From a virus: a stretch of DNA of 60,427 nt. The notes beneath the pieces are model-generated. The model saw only the letters and a list, made by a program, of their open reading frames with translations, was not told where the DNA came from and searched no databases. A program made the translations under genes and the position numbers. The DNA is taken from IMG/VR virus record IMGVR_UViG_3300031403_000011, positions 1-60,427 of that record; one strand, 5' to 3'. Numbering within the stretch: the first letter of the stretch is position 1; each line of letters opens with the position of its first letter. Below are positions 12,804 through 27,523 of this stretch, one piece after another.

Positions 12804-14906
12804 TTAATACATTCAATTATAATATCAAGTTGATGTCTCTTGTTCATCATTATATGCGTAAACCTCAGAGTTATCAAATTCGTTTCAGTATTGTTCCCAA
12901 TCTTTTATTTCTACTAATCAAAGTATTAGGAATATTTCTAATGCAGCATATGCACATGATAATACAAGATCATCTTTTTTCTTTCACTTACCTTTATAGA
13001 GAATAGTCTCTCATCTTCATGACTTCATTTTTACAAAATTTTGAAGTTGTTCTATAAGATCTATGTTATCTGCAGGAATTTTTAATATTCATTTGTAAAA
13101 CAATCAAGCAAGTGTGTTTATTATTTTACCTTTACTACATGTATAGTATCAATTCTTTTTATTATAATTCAAGTCTCATGTTCAAGTAGATTTAATCCAA
13201 GCATCTACGACCATCTTTATATCCATTTCAGATACAGCTTCTCATACTCAAGATCTATCTCATATAACAATAGTGTTAGGGAATTTCTTTTTGTATTCTC
13301 AAGCTAGAACTAATTGATCTCAATACTTCATATTCTTAATCTTCTTTGATTCTTCTACTTCTCTATGTTTGATATTTATAAGAGTGACACCACAGTTATC
13401 GTCTAATTTTCAAAGATCAAATCATAGAACTCTTACATCTGTGTCTTTATATTTTTCTCTACTGGGATTTACTATTGCTCAAGTAATATCAAATACATTA
13501 GATTCCTCTAATACAATACAATATCATTTAGCATAGAATTCTTTATCTCATCATTTTCTGAGAGTATCTTTAATTCTTTTTAATATCTTAGTATATTCAG
13601 CTTCTTCTTTTCATTGTCGTAGTAGTTCATTCTGATCTACAGTAACTCTCATACCATTCATGTCTTCATTATCATCTTGCTCTGCATCTATAAGTAACTT
13701 ATAGAACCAATGGTCTACAGGAGTTTCTTCATTGATAGTAGATATAATAAAGAAGTTCTCAGTTTCAAATGCAGCTCTTTGATGGAATGATGTCCAGAAT
13801 GCATCTGGTATTCTTGCAGCTTCATCTATGATTGCAAAGTCTGCAGCTATACCCTCTCAAGCAGCAGTACCTAGATCTGAATTATTTCATCTAGTAATAG
13901 AGAATAATGACACGAACTTAAATAGGTTTCAAGTTATGTTACATTTAATCATAAATCATCTTCTATTGATTTCAAATGCAGGCTTTCAATTACTAGGTAT
14001 CTTATAATCAATAAGAGTTCAAAGCATAGACTCTATATAATCCATGACTTGATTACCAATATCTTCTTTATTAGGAACAAAGTATTTTATTTCTCTATAA
14101 TTCCTACCACCATATCATGGTTTAGGATTGAGTAATTCTCTCGCAACTAACTTTGCAGCAAGGTATGATTTACCTTGTCATCTTGTTGCAGCAATAACAT
14201 TATATTTTTTCCAGTTGAGTAATACTGATTTGGACCATTCAAATAATTTAAACTTTGCATGAGCCCTTAATAGATGGCTGTATGCAAATTGTCTATTCTT
14301 ATCTCATATAGATTGATTTACATATCATTGTTTTATCTCTGCTTCTAATACATCCTCTAATGAAATTTTATCTTCTATTGAATATCAAGATTCCATACCA
14401 TGTGCATACTTTTTTCCTTTAGGAAATGATGCAAATTTTACAGTCTTAGTTTCTACATCATAAATAACTCATATCTTTTTTACTACTTTTTTAAGTATGT
14501 TATATATGAGATCATCTATATTCCTTTCTTTTGCTATACATCACAGATAGTGATTTACAAATGTTAATGTATCAGCTTTTACTTTTAGCTGCTCATGATC
14601 TTTTGCATTATGTATAGGGAGAGAGAATGTAAGTTTGTTTTTTCAAAAGAATTCTTGTAAGAAGAAATCTTTGAACTCCAATTTTATGTTTCTATATTCT
14701 GTAGAATTATAATCAGAAAATATTTCTGGAGAGATAACTTTCTCATCTTCCAGAATATAATCAGATTTGTCTCAGTATATTTTTACATCATTCATTATAA
14801 CTCATTTGTCATATATGAATCATGATAAGAATTTTATAAATGCATTATGCTTTGTTTCAGTAAGTCATCATACATTCTTTTTAGGAATTTCTTTTAATGA
14901 AATCAT
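12804..14906 (-). CDS. terL: Terminase large subunit, 700 aa
   Basis: DNA-packaging motor ATPase and nuclease. The N-terminal ATPase domain has a P-loop TRGQGKS near residues 240-246; the first glycine of this motif is encoded by TGA, as in the canonical RGxGKS of terminases. Walker B FAIIDEAA lies near residue 356. The C-terminal RNase H-like nuclease has FDLGKLDDNCG near residue 492. An N-terminal extension of about 200 residues precedes the ATPase. The ATG (14904-14906) overlaps the TerS stop (TAATG). The protein ends YYNGMY before TAA 12804-12806. Confidence 0.93.
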
Positions 14907-15229
14907 TAGTATTCAAGTTTAGAATCTTTTGCAGGAGATTGAAATATAGCAATATTGATTTGAGTATCAGTAAGTTTAGCACCATGCATCTTGAGAACAA
15001 GCTTAAGGGTTTCAAGTATAGTTTTATTATCTTGCATCTCATCTCATTTATTATTGAGAGTTTTAGCATCTAGTAATTTTTCAATAGTTGCTGCAAGCTT
15101 TTCATCATTCACTCAAAGTTCTTCTAATTTTCATATGATTGATCTTACTACATTCTTTGATTGAGAAAGCTGAGCACTATTCGTACTCAGAACTTTTCAT
15201 GTCTCTCAATCTATTAAAGCATTATTAGT
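14906..15229 (-). CDS. terS: Terminase small subunit candidate, 107 aa
   Basis: Short helical protein immediately before terL with overlapping stop/start. Features are a NVVRSIIGKLEELGVNDEK helix pair and a C-terminal LKLVLKMHGAKLTDTQ segment, consistent with small terminase subunits that bind DNA as rings. Its start overlaps the end of the giant gene by 8 bases. Assignment rests on size, helicity and synteny. Confidence 0.6.
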
Positions 15230-18200
15230 CATTGTTTCTTGATAATGGTAAATTTGGAAGTAATCATCTACTTCAACTTCTGGTTGTTCTTCTAATTGGC
15301 CTTAGCTTTACAGGCTTTAAGGATTTTTGTTTCCTTATCTTTATAAGGTTTTTTCTTATTTGTGCAATCTTATTTGGAGCTTGCTTGATAATATCCTTAC
15401 TAAAGAAATCTTCTACCATAGCTTGAATAACATATTTGTTATAAGCTTTTACATTTGCGAATTTCATAGGATTTATTCTGAATGATTGTGGTTGTCCTGT
15501 CTTTTTTGTTTGTATAAACTTTCTAGGATTATCAGAGATGTATCATTCTTTTCATTCTAGCATATCTCTTATAGGAGCTACTTGATCTGAAAAGTTTGGT
15601 CTACCTCATTCATAAGAATTAGATTTGAATGGTTGTTTGAAACTTGAGAAGTTGCTTGGATTATAACTATATCATCCAGATTTATTTCTCTTAGTATATC
15701 AAGCATAGTTTACTTGATTACTAAAACTATTGTTATCTAGCTGTATAGATGATTCTGAAATATCATACAGAACATTTGATACCCATCTTCTTACATCTGG
15801 AGAAAGTATAGTTTCAAACTTTTCATTATCACGAATAAGTTCTTGAACATCTTTCTTAAGTCACATGAATAATGCAGCTTTGTGTGCAACCTTAGCCTGT
15901 GGTCACATTGTAGATGTATCTATCATATCTGCATATCGTAATGCAATCTCTAATCATTGTTGTCCATCTGGGATGTAAGATGTAGATAATGCAAGACGAG
16001 ACTTTAATTTAGCGACTGAGGTGTTTCATTCTTTAAGACCATTGTTTACTATGTAATCTGTAACAAGACCCTTAGAAACTATATTAGTTGCGTTCTCATC
16101 TCTATATTTATCTACATTCTTTATGACATCCATATTGTTTGTTTTGATTTCCATATCTAGAATTCATTCCATAACAGGACCATCAAGAGTTATAAACTCT
16201 TTATATTTTTGTAATGCTTCATATTTGAGAGCACTATATATCTCTTCTGGTAATTGAGAATATCCTTTTGGTGTTTGTTGTTTGTAATCTTTTAGATCTT
16301 TTCATCTCTTATCCATATGTGCATCTACTAATTTTTGAACTATAAGTCCAGTATTTATATTAGATTCTACGGATAATAATGCTATAGCTTTCATAGCTGC
16401 ATTAGAATTGATTCATTTCGGATCATTGAATACATCCTCAAAAGTCATTCAGTCAGCTTGTAAGATAGCTTCTAGAGATTCTGTTATCAAAGTATCTGGC
16501 ATAGGATTCCATAATGGTGTGCCATCCTCTCTGTATTCTAACTGATCATATCCTTTACTATCTAATGTATTTTTTACTTCATTATATCATACAAGACTAA
16601 AGAGAGTATCAATGTTATTCTTTTGAGTTTGGTCTAATAATAAATATTGCTCTGCTTTTTCTAGTGTATCTCACTCAAGAGTTCCAAGTATATTAGAAAG
16701 CTTGTAACCATTTTCTCATGAAAGACCATAGTTAAATATTTGTTGTATGCTTTCTCTTTTTTTAAGTCTTTCAATATCTTCGTATGCAGCTTTTTGTAGA
16801 ACCATATAATCTCATTGAATTATAGGATTTACAAAAGGACTTACAACTACCATCTTAAATAATGATGGAAAGAATCATATTCTTTCAAAGTTAGCATATC
16901 TTGTACCTTGTTGTAATACTTCATTGATCTGTGCTTCTGTGTTAGGTATTCATAATCAGAACATCTGTACTCATGAATTATCAGATAATGTATTGTACAT
17001 ATCATCTGCATCTACTAATCCATTGAATCTTGTAAATCATAGAGATACATTTTTACTTACTTCAATAATAGAGTTCATAATATCTGGATCATCAGAACTT
17101 CTATAGTGATCATATATCTTTCAGATAGTTCAGATGTTAGTGATAGTTCTCATATATCTTCTTATATGATTTGCAGCAGAGTATTGTGCTTTATCAGTAA
17201 TAGATGGATCAGATAAATCTTCATTAATATACATATCTGTTTTATCAGACATAGTCTCTCAGTATAACTGTCAGAATAATATTGAAGATGCTACAGCAGA
17301 ATTATTAAATCAAAGTATAAAATCTTTGAGTGAAGTATTTTTTTCTGGATCATCATTATATTTTTCTAGCTTCATATAGAATCAAGCAGCCATAAGTGAT
17401 ATATGTACTTGTTCCATTGAATGCTTCATGAAATCAGAGAAGTGTGCACTAGCGACACGAGGATTATTTATATTTCTTATAGCTTGTGCAAGTGACATTG
17501 ATTGTTGTACCAGTCTAAAATTTTTAGTAAAGGCCCAACCATTTAGGAATCAGAATAAATTAGCACCGAATCTTAGAAATAATTTATTTCAAAGCAGTCC
17601 TATTTGTTTATCAGTTCCAGTATCTCCAAAGAAATCTCATCTAGTGATACGAGTATGTCTTTCTAATTGAGAACTAGAGATAACTCATCCACCTATTCAG
17701 GCATAGTGTTGTCTCATTTTAGTTTCAAAGAATGCTTTGAATTCTGGAGACTGTAATTTTCTATACAAGTCTTCCTCAGTTTTAATACCGAGTGTGTCCA
17801 TAGTATCTAGTATTGCAGCAACTTTTCTTGTTCTATCAAATAGAGCATCAGATGCAGCAAGTGGATTTGTGACAAAAGTCATAGTGTCATCATAGAGTTC
17901 TTTAGGTACTCATACTTTAGATATGAGTTTGTTATACACTCAGTTTAGAGCTTTATCAAATGATTTATTGAATGTTTCAAGTTCTATATCTCAACCTCCA
18001 GAGAATCTAAGAGAATCCTCAGATGCTAGTAGATTCATTTTATCTAGAATGACACGAGCTTTGAATACTCTTTCATCATCAAAGTTTTTCATTACAGCTA
18101 CAAGTTCTGCAAGATTAGGAATCATTTGAGTTAGAGCAGCAATATATCAGTTCTGTCATGCAACAGCAGATATACTACCATATCTTTGAGAGTAGTACAC

Positions 18201-21200
18201 AGACTTTAACATATTGAGATATTTTTGTAATTCAGTATCTACTGAGTACAAAGTATTAGCCAATGTGTTTGTATCTTTTTTATTTACTCACTTTCCAAGA
18301 AAGTCATCTTGAAAAGCTCATCTAGAATAATATCCATTCATCTTTAATCAGAAATTGAAATCTGATTTACTAGATGCAAGTACATCATCAATGAGTGATC
18401 ATAGATTTTTATTATCAATATTATAATGAGTGAATATATTAAATGTAGGTTTGAGTCTTTGAAATTCATTGAATGCTCATAGTACATCTGGGATTATATC
18501 TGCTTCAAATCATTTTATAAGAGATTGAAATTCTTTTGATCAAGCTACATCAGTAGTGGACTTAACTCAACCTTTTCAGCTTTTTGTGAAAAGATTGTTT
18601 ATCTTTTGTTCAAAACTTTTAGTTCTTACATATGCATATGTGTTTCATGATTTTTGGAATCATTCTGTCATAACAGATGAAATCATTCTCCATGAATCTT
18701 CTGCATCAACTGAGTTCATTCAAGACTTCTTTAGCATCTCTCTCATATCAACTATAAACTTGTTTTGTTTTACAAGGGTTTTATACAGCTTCATTCTTGC
18801 AGCAGTATTTGTATAGAAGTTTAGATCTGATAATAAATTGAAATCATGCTTTCATAATATATGAGATACGATAAATTTACCATGAGACTTTCTATGTTGC
18901 TCTATAGCACCAGTCATATCATAAACTTTTTCTATTTCTTCTGCAGTAGCCATAGAAGAATAATCAAATCACTTCTTATCAAAGAGCTCATAATCTTTTG
19001 CTCTATTGCCAGAAACTATATTTGCTTTCGCTTTAGATTGAGAAAGTAATACTTCATCTTCTATATCATCAAGCTTATTTATTTGAGATTGTATAATAGA
19101 TCTTTTATTCTCAAGCATTTCTATTTCTTCTGGAGCTCATTTAGATTTTTTGAGTTTTCCGATTTCATCGGACATCTGTATAGCTAAAGGTTTAAGCTCT
19201 GATATATCTTTTACTTTTTCTATCTGTATATCAAATGATTCAATATTTTTCATTTTAACATCATCATAGAAACTTAGGTATGCATATTTATCTGCATCTG
19301 ATAATATATCAAATATATGATATTTTCCATCTGTGAGTTCTTTGAGTGCAAATATTTGTCTCGCTTCTTCATCTATAATATTTCAAGTAATTACTTGAGC
19401 ATGAATCTCTGGAGTCATTCATAGATTATTTTTTTCTATATCTTGGAATAACTTCTTTTTAGAATCAGCAGATAAATATTGATACTTAGTAAAATATTTA
19501 TCATGTGCTTTTTTAATAGTGGGATTTACATCTTTCCATTGATTGAAAACAAATGCAGGATCTCAGATACTGTTTGTCTTATTTATGAAGTCTCAGTAAT
19601 CTCTAATAAAATCTTCTGAGAGCTTTCTCTCAAATCATATTTTTCATACTAGATTTTTATATAAAGATTGGAAGTATTTATTTTTTGATCAGATTCATGC
19701 GTGCATAGCATCTATATCAATTTTACCATTCACAGAAAAATCTTTCGTAAATACAAAGTTATTCGGTTTAAGTATGAAGTCATTTCATTGAGTCTTTGAA
19801 AGTGGAGATATAATCTCATTATACAATCTTACAATATCTTCTTCTTGTAATCATGTTTTTTTCATAAGCTTTATATACCAAGTCTTATCAAAACTAGATA
19901 GACCAGACTTAGCAAAGTCTAGAGTAACCTGTAATACACTTGCATATGTTTCAAGATAATCTTTAGATGTACTGAAAAGATTAAATCTTTCCATAAGATC
20001 TTTATAGGTGTAAGTTTTATCTACCAACTTTTTTCATTGTATTTCTTTTGCAACGAATGGAGTTTGTAAGTATTTATCATATTCTTTCTGGCTTATAGAT
20101 TTCAACCTTTGAGCTTCTTTTAGAATAGAAGATATGATTGAGATAGTTCTACCAGTAGCAGATACTACTCATACATTTTCTTTTGCTATCATAGATGCAT
20201 CTCTACCAGAGAATATAGATATATTTTTTCACTTACTAGCTTCAACTTGATCTGCAACTATATATCTATTTTTTGCACCAGATTTTAAATACTCATGAAA
20301 GTCTGCGAGAGTTTCATCAGCAGGTCTAGCCATAGATGCTTTTGAGAATACATTACCTATCTCTCAATAAGTTGTGAGGAATGTAACTTTATCAGCATCA
20401 AAGTCTCATTCAAGTTTCATGAATACAGAATGAGGATTTAATATAACTCTATCTCATCCTATATCTCAATACTCTTTCATAAGTTCTGGAGTATCTTCTA
20501 TAACTTTAATTTTATATGTTCCAAGATTAAATTCACTTGGTACAGGATATCTATATCCTACAGCATATATATTTCAGTTATCTAAATCAGATTGTATTCT
20601 TGCAACTTCTGCATCTACTTCTCAAATTCTTTTATCAGAAAATTCATTAAGTTCTTTTGATAAATTCAGTTCCACGATTTTATCGCTCATCTGTTTTACA
20701 GCAATCTTATATATATTTGAATTCTTAGATACAGCCATTTCTTCTGGAGATATAAGATCAGTAGCTTCTTGGATGATAAGACTTTGACCATCTCACTTAG
20801 GTTTTGTAAGCCATGCATTTACTCTTGATAAGAAATCAGATAACTGAGATCAGAGTGTAGCATCATTGAGTGATCCAACATTCATTCTTTGAGCAGTCTT
20901 GTTTATAGTGTCAGATGTTCAGAATAGACTACTACCTGTTACATATGAACCTATCATATTTTTAGTTACATCAAATTCCTCAGCCATCTTTCATTTCATT
21001 AAATCAAAGATTGGACCAAGGTATTGAGCATCTAGTCTATTCATAATAGAGAAACTAGCAGTCTCTTTTGTTTTAGATTTTTGAGATGCTTGAGTAGCAT
21101 TTACAAAATCTTGAGTGTTTACATTGTATGGAGCTTTTGCTGCAAGGTATTTCTTACCATTGATAATAACTTCTTGATCATAAATAAGTTTTTCTGGATC

Positions 21201-24200
21201 TACTCATCCATAAAGTTTCAATGCATCTATATTAGATACTACTATATCATCAGTTTTATCTCAGTATTTAATATCTACTACATTAAAATTGGTCTTAGAT
21301 AAATATCTAATACCATCTTTTGTCATACCGGTAAGATGATCCTTAAATTGTTTTATAGATTTTTTATCTCAAGTAATTTTTGATCTCATCTCTCATACAT
21401 TCTTTGAAGTAAATGATGTACCATCTTGAAAGTTTGTGAGATATGTTCCTTTGAGTGTAGTAATAAATGCATTCACATCTTTAGATTGTGCTGCATAATA
21501 TTCAAGATCAGATCTTTGTATATCTGTTAAGTCAGAATTTCGTAATTGATTTAATACTTCATCAAATGTTTTTTCAGAGTCTATATTTTTTATAGCATTA
21601 GTGAATGCATCTTCTCATATAATTTCTGGGAGGATTAAGAAATCTAATTCTTTATCAACTTTATCAAATGTTTTATATTGAGACTGTAAAGTAGACTCTC
21701 TTTTATAAAGAGTTTTTACATTCTCTAGTTTTTGTTCTAGCTTTGGAACAATAGGATCTAATGATTTTCTAAAGTCTGCATATGAATCAAATTCTTTTTT
21801 TCATAAGTCAGCTAAGAATTCCTTGTAAGTATAAGCTTCTTTAAGCATACCAGACTTGATAGCATATTCAATCGTATAAATATCTTTAAGTATATCTTTG
21901 AATCATTTCTTAGATGAGATATCTTTATTTGTATATATTCCAAAGTAACTAGATTTATCTCAGAATCATCCAGTAAAGATATGAGAATCATAATCTATAT
22001 TTATATTGAGCTTTGATAAAAATGCTCACACTATTCCATCAGTATCTCAGTCATTAAACATTCGTTTTACATCTGCATATATTTCTGAGTCAGAAACAAG
22101 TTTACCATCTATAGTAGGATCAATGTTTTTAGAATAGAATGCTCTTATGTCTCACTTCTCATATCTCGTAGTAGCTACAAAAGATTCATCTACTCAAGGA
22201 ATAAACTTAGCAGTCATTGGAGGATTAACACCATCAGATAATAATTCATCATGGTACATAATCTTCTCAATTGATTCTTCTTTAAAAGAAGTAACTCAAT
22301 CTTCTATTATAGTTTTAGTATAAGTAGTAGTTCTTGCTATTCTTTTGAATGATTGATATACAGATGGATCTGATAGTAAATCTTTTATTACATCAGCAGT
22401 CACATCTTTTACTACACCATTAGAATCTTTCGCTTGAATTTTTAATCAATCAGTAATTTCTTTTATGAATTCTCAATAGAATTTATTTCATCCAGATAAT
22501 TTTTCATTATCTATCTGAAATCAATCTATGAATTTTTTAAATGTAGGATTGTTGTCGTAATGATATGACATAGGTCTTCATTCCTCTAATCAAAATTTAC
22601 TATAAATTATATTATCTATAGTGGAGTTTCTACCGGTATCATTATTATTTATAAAAGCTTTTATATTTTTTACTACAGGATTTTGTTTTTTAATAAACTC
22701 TTCGGTAAATATTTCATTATCAAAGTTAGCTGCGTCATCTAATATTTTTTGAGTGTCAATATATACAGTCTTAGTATCTGTAGTAAATATTTCATCTATA
22801 AGATTTACTACATGATCTTTAAGATCATCATCCATAGTAGACTTTAATATTCTTTCTTTGATATCATATAAATCATTTATCTGGAAGTTCTTATTAGATA
22901 CAGCTTCCTTAATCTGATTTGAATAGCGAGTAAGTAATCACTTTTGAGTTTTATTTAATTTTGCAAGAGCCTTATATTCTTGTATTTTATTTTTTACTAG
23001 AGTGAGATTTGTTACAAGTTGATCTTTATACTTATGTTTAGATGCAACATCACGAGCTACATCTTTGAGGAAAGATATATTATCTTTGTTTCTCATATAA
23101 TCTATATGAGCATTTATATATGAGTTCTCATTTGTTTTTAGAATCTTTTTTAAGTCTTCTGCTTTAGCAGAGATATCTGCTTTAGATTTTTCTAAATCAT
23201 TAAGATATACAAAATCTTTTGCAGTTCGTAATTCGTTTTCAATAAATCTAAGACTATCACGAGCACTATCAAGTTTAGCTTGAGTAATATTTTTCCAACT
23301 AGAGAATTCATTTCTGAGATGTGCTTTGAGTATATCATCAGATTGTATGTCCATCTTTTTTGAGATTTCATCATACATTTTTGGATTTACAAGTATATCA
23401 GCAAATATAGATATAGCATCTCACTTAAAGTTTTTTTCAGAAAGTAATTTATTTATAAGCTCAAAATTCTCCAGATGTTTATAAGTATATGATGTAATCA
23501 TAGTACCTATAAGATATGGATCTACTTCTTCAAGCTTTGCAATAAGAGGCATGATAATTTTTTCTGCTTGCTTGATTTGTATTTCATTTGATCATACACG
23601 AGCTCCTATATTTTTTATAAGTCATCGTGCTCATTTTTCATTAATTTTTCATTCTGATAGTAAACTATCAAACTTACCATAATATTCTATAGCTTCTACA
23701 TTTTTAATAGCAGATTCATAATCTCTGCCCTCAGCAAAGTTATGTATCATTCTACGAACTGTTTCAAATGTTTGTGTATATTCACTAGCATTTGTATTTA
23801 TAGATGGATCTAATGTAGGTATTCGTTCTTGTAATCTTTTTCAAGGATATACATTTATCAAATAATTATCTTGTCATGATTTATTTACATTTCATTTCAG
23901 ATCATATTTTGCTCTTCCCCAAGCTACTACAAAATCAGAATCTTTTGATCCTGCTTTTTCTATAACTTTATTTCTAGCAACAAGTGTGTCTCATAAAGAT
24001 ATATCTGTAGCTCTTGCAGGCCCATAGAACTCTGTAACAGAATCTACTATAAACTTAGGAACTAAGTCTCAATACTTTGGAGATATTCTTGCTCATGATT
24101 TTCAACTGAGTGTAAGAAGATTTCTAAGATTTTGTTTTATTTCTTGAGAGAGAGCTATGTATTCTTTCTGAGTATATTCTGGAAGAACTTCTTTTATAAG

Positions 24201-27110
24201 AAGATCTATCCTATTATTCATATCATCAGAATTTATATATGATGTTGCTCTATTGAGATCATTATCTTTAGTGATAGTAAATTCTTTAGACTTACCAAGA
24301 GTTTGTTCCAACTTAGGATCATCTAAATTTTCTATTTTTATAATTCAACTATTGAATCATTTTTCTACATTAGAATTTTCTAACTTTTCTAAGTCAGATC
24401 TTTTAATAGTAAATATTTCTCATGTAGTAAGATTAGTAAGCTTTATGGTAGCTTCATTTTTTATAATACCTTTTTCTGCAGTAATCTTATTAAGAGTAGA
24501 TTCAAGCTCATCATATAAATTTAAGAATGTCTTTTTAGTTTTAGCAGTCCTAATATTATCTATAAGATTATTTACAATCTTTATTTCTTTTTCAGAAACA
24601 TTTTGAAGTCTATTACCATTAAATATTGTATTTCACTTTAAATAAGCTCATACTTCATTGAGCTTTTTATTTATTACACCACTAGCGAATTCAGATTTTT
24701 TAATATCGCTACCATATAAATTCTTTGATATTTCTTGATAGTTTCAAATATCAAATGGTAGAATGTTTGATTGTACTTCTATTCATAATCATTTACCTGT
24801 GAGAAGAGAATCTACTCAAGTCTGATCTATTTCTTTTAATCATTCAGATATAAAATTAAATAGACTTCCATCTTTTCTTAAAGATTTAAGTGTAGGAATA
24901 TCTAGAATAGTTTTATAAAATTTTTCTCAAGATCTCATTACTTGTACAGCTTGCTGTGGAGATATTGTTATTCCTTGCTGTGCTTTAACATCTATAAAAT
25001 CTTTAATCGCTGATTTCTTATCAGCAGTCATAAATTTATACATTGCACTATTAGATGTATACTTAGAAGTTTTAAGTAATGTTTTTCAAAGTACAGGTGC
25101 TCATGTATCAAATATAAAGTTCATAAGCATATTCATTTCTTGTAGAGACTTTACTCATGGCTCTTGAAGTGTAGCATCTAATATAGAATCTACTACAGCA
25201 CCAGATGCTTGTCATTCTGCAGCCCAAGATGTCATCTTACCTGTAGCTCATATAACTGTGTTATAACTAGAAAGAGTTCATCTTCATATTGTTCATTGAA
25301 GACGAACCGGATTTACTTTCGCTAAATTAACAAGCTTCTGAATATTAGGAAATTTTATTTTGTTTATTGCAGCAATACCTAAAGTCATAGCTGCTACCTC
25401 ATCCATATTATATGCAAGAGTTCCAATTACTTTTTCAGCAAGATTATTATCTGCTTGAAGTATTGATCTTGATTCAGCAGTAAGGTTATATGTAGATTCA
25501 TCATCAAATGCATTTACGACTGTATGTAATCTATCTAATCACTCAGTTCCTTTATGAGTAAGTGTAGATGCAACTAGTCATGCATTTCAAAGAATATTAT
25601 ATAATATTTTTCATGTTTGTTTTAGTTGTCATGAAACTATAAGACCATCTTCTGCTTCAAAGAAATTAGCAAGATCATCTCAGATTTGATTTGAGTTTTC
25701 AGTAAACTTTACTTGATTGAGTAATTCTTTTCTATTTTGAAATACTTTTTGTTCGTAATCAGATAATGAATCATAAGCAGAATTCATAGCAACTCTTTCT
25801 ATTTGTTTGTTTTTCCAAGTAGGATTTTCTTTTCTTACTCTAGCAATCTCAGTTAGAAGTCATACATAGTATTCTTTTCTTACATCATTTGATTCTTTTA
25901 CAAGGTTTAGAAGCTGTCATTTATATTTATTATCTTTGAGTGATGCAGTCAATCATACAAGATATCATCTATCTGATACAAGTTTCTCTACAGTTTTATC
26001 TTTGTATTGAAACATATCATTAGATGTAAAGAGAATAGAATCCTCAGATATAATATCTAATAATTCTTTTTCAACTTTGTTTGATTGATATGTATTGAAC
26101 TCTTCTCGCTCAGTAAGTTCTTTAGAACTAGATGCATCTAAGTCATATGCTTTTTGTATAGTAGCAAGAGAGTCTTCTCATTCTGGAGTAATTATACTTT
26201 TTGATACAAATGATGTAAGCTTAGTAGATTCTCATTCAATAGTTTCTTGTAAAGACTTTACTGTGACATCATCAGATAAAGAATTGTATTGAGATTCTAA
26301 ATTTTCTAATTCTAAAGGAGATAATTTAGATGCTGCTTCTGCTTGTGCATCTTCATCAGATAATCATTTAGCGAGAGCAATTGAATACTCATTATTGAAT
26401 TTTACATATGATCCATATTTACCAGAAGATTTTACATATCTATCTAGTTCTTTATTTATCTCAGTAATATTTTGGGACATTCTAAAAAATTCAGTATTGA
26501 AATCTTTTGAAGATACATCATCTTTTAAAAGTTTCTCTACATTATTTGAAGTAATTATTTCTTTTCATGATCATACAAATATTCAAGCAGTTTCTTTAAG
26601 ACGGTCCATTCATGTTTCTGTTTCAAGAAATCATACATATTTATATTCTTCATCAGAGAATCATAGATCTTCTCAAGTAACATCAACTCTATTTTTTTTA
26701 GAGAAAAAAGAACCAGAGTCTTCTAGTTTTTCTGCAAACTTTGTTCATTGATTGAATCAAAACTCTACAAGATTTCATGAATTATCAATAATAGATTTAC
26801 CGGTATCTAATATTGATTGAAATGGTTTTGAATTAATAGCATCTTGAGTGAGATCAAGTCATGCATTAAATGATTTTCTTCATATGTTATATACTACAGA
26901 ATTATCTATTTGATTTTTTGCAGTCTGTGATGCGTAGTCTATTACTTCTTTTCAAGCATCTTGTAAATTTTCTTGAGCAAAAGATCATACATTAGATGCA
27001 TTTCAAGACATTATATCTTTTGATGCAGCTTGAATATCTTGTCAGAAACTTTTAGCTCATTTAGTAAATCCTTGTAACTTTGATTGCAAATCTTCTAGTG
27101 ATGGAATCAT
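15222..27110 (-). CDS. Giant 3962-aa virion protein with RNA polymerase-like motif
   Basis: A single frame of 3,963 codons without TAA or TAG; several TGA-free segments spaced along it are all in the same frame. About residues 2200-2245 read YPVPSEFNLGTYKIKVI, then ILNPHSVFMKLEGDFDADK. The DFDAD (D2236, D2238, D2240; bases 20391-20405) after a hydrophobic strand resembles the metal-binding DxDxD loop of double-psi beta-barrel RNA polymerases, including the virion-packaged enzymes of crAss-like phages. Other regions are mainly helical and probably form ejected or scaffold parts. The last ~180 residues are basic and Ser/Asn/Lys-rich. Position between replication and packaging genes fits a virion-packaged polymerase. 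It could instead be a giant internal virion protein without polymerase activity. Confidence 0.6.
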
Positions 27111-27523
27111 TTTGTAATTTTAAAAATATATGTTTTTAGTTTGGCCTTTGTTTTAAATTCTGTGTATCTTACATTCATAGATAACATAATTTCTTTTTCG
27201 CAGGCATTCGGTTTATGTAGTAGTATGTGTATGTCTTTTCTGTATAAATGCAAAAATGCACTTACTCTAGGTACTAACTTAGAGTATAATGCATTATCAT
27301 ATTTTTTCAATTTCCTTAGTAAAGGGAATACTGTATTGACGAATATTCATTCTCTCATATATAATTGAGAGAATAATAATCATAGCTTGTGGCATACATC
27401 TGTATTGTTTACTTTGAAAGATGTTGGAGAATAATCAAGAGTCCAAATAGGATAGTCAAAGAAATTTGTAAGGTACTCTTTACTTATATTATCGCTTATT
27501 ATTATGATTCTTGTTTTTCTCAT
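27095..27523 (-). CDS. Unknown basic protein, 142 aa
   Basis: Translating TGA as glycine gives one frame from ATG 27521-27523 (MRKTRIIISDNISKEY) to TAG 27095-27097. It overlaps the upstream gene by 22 bases and the giant gene start by 16. It is Lys/Arg/Tyr-rich with a WTLDYSP motif and a Leu-rich helix (VFPLLRKLKKYDN). No family recognised. The tight overlaps indicate cotranscription with the giant gene. Confidence 0.65.
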
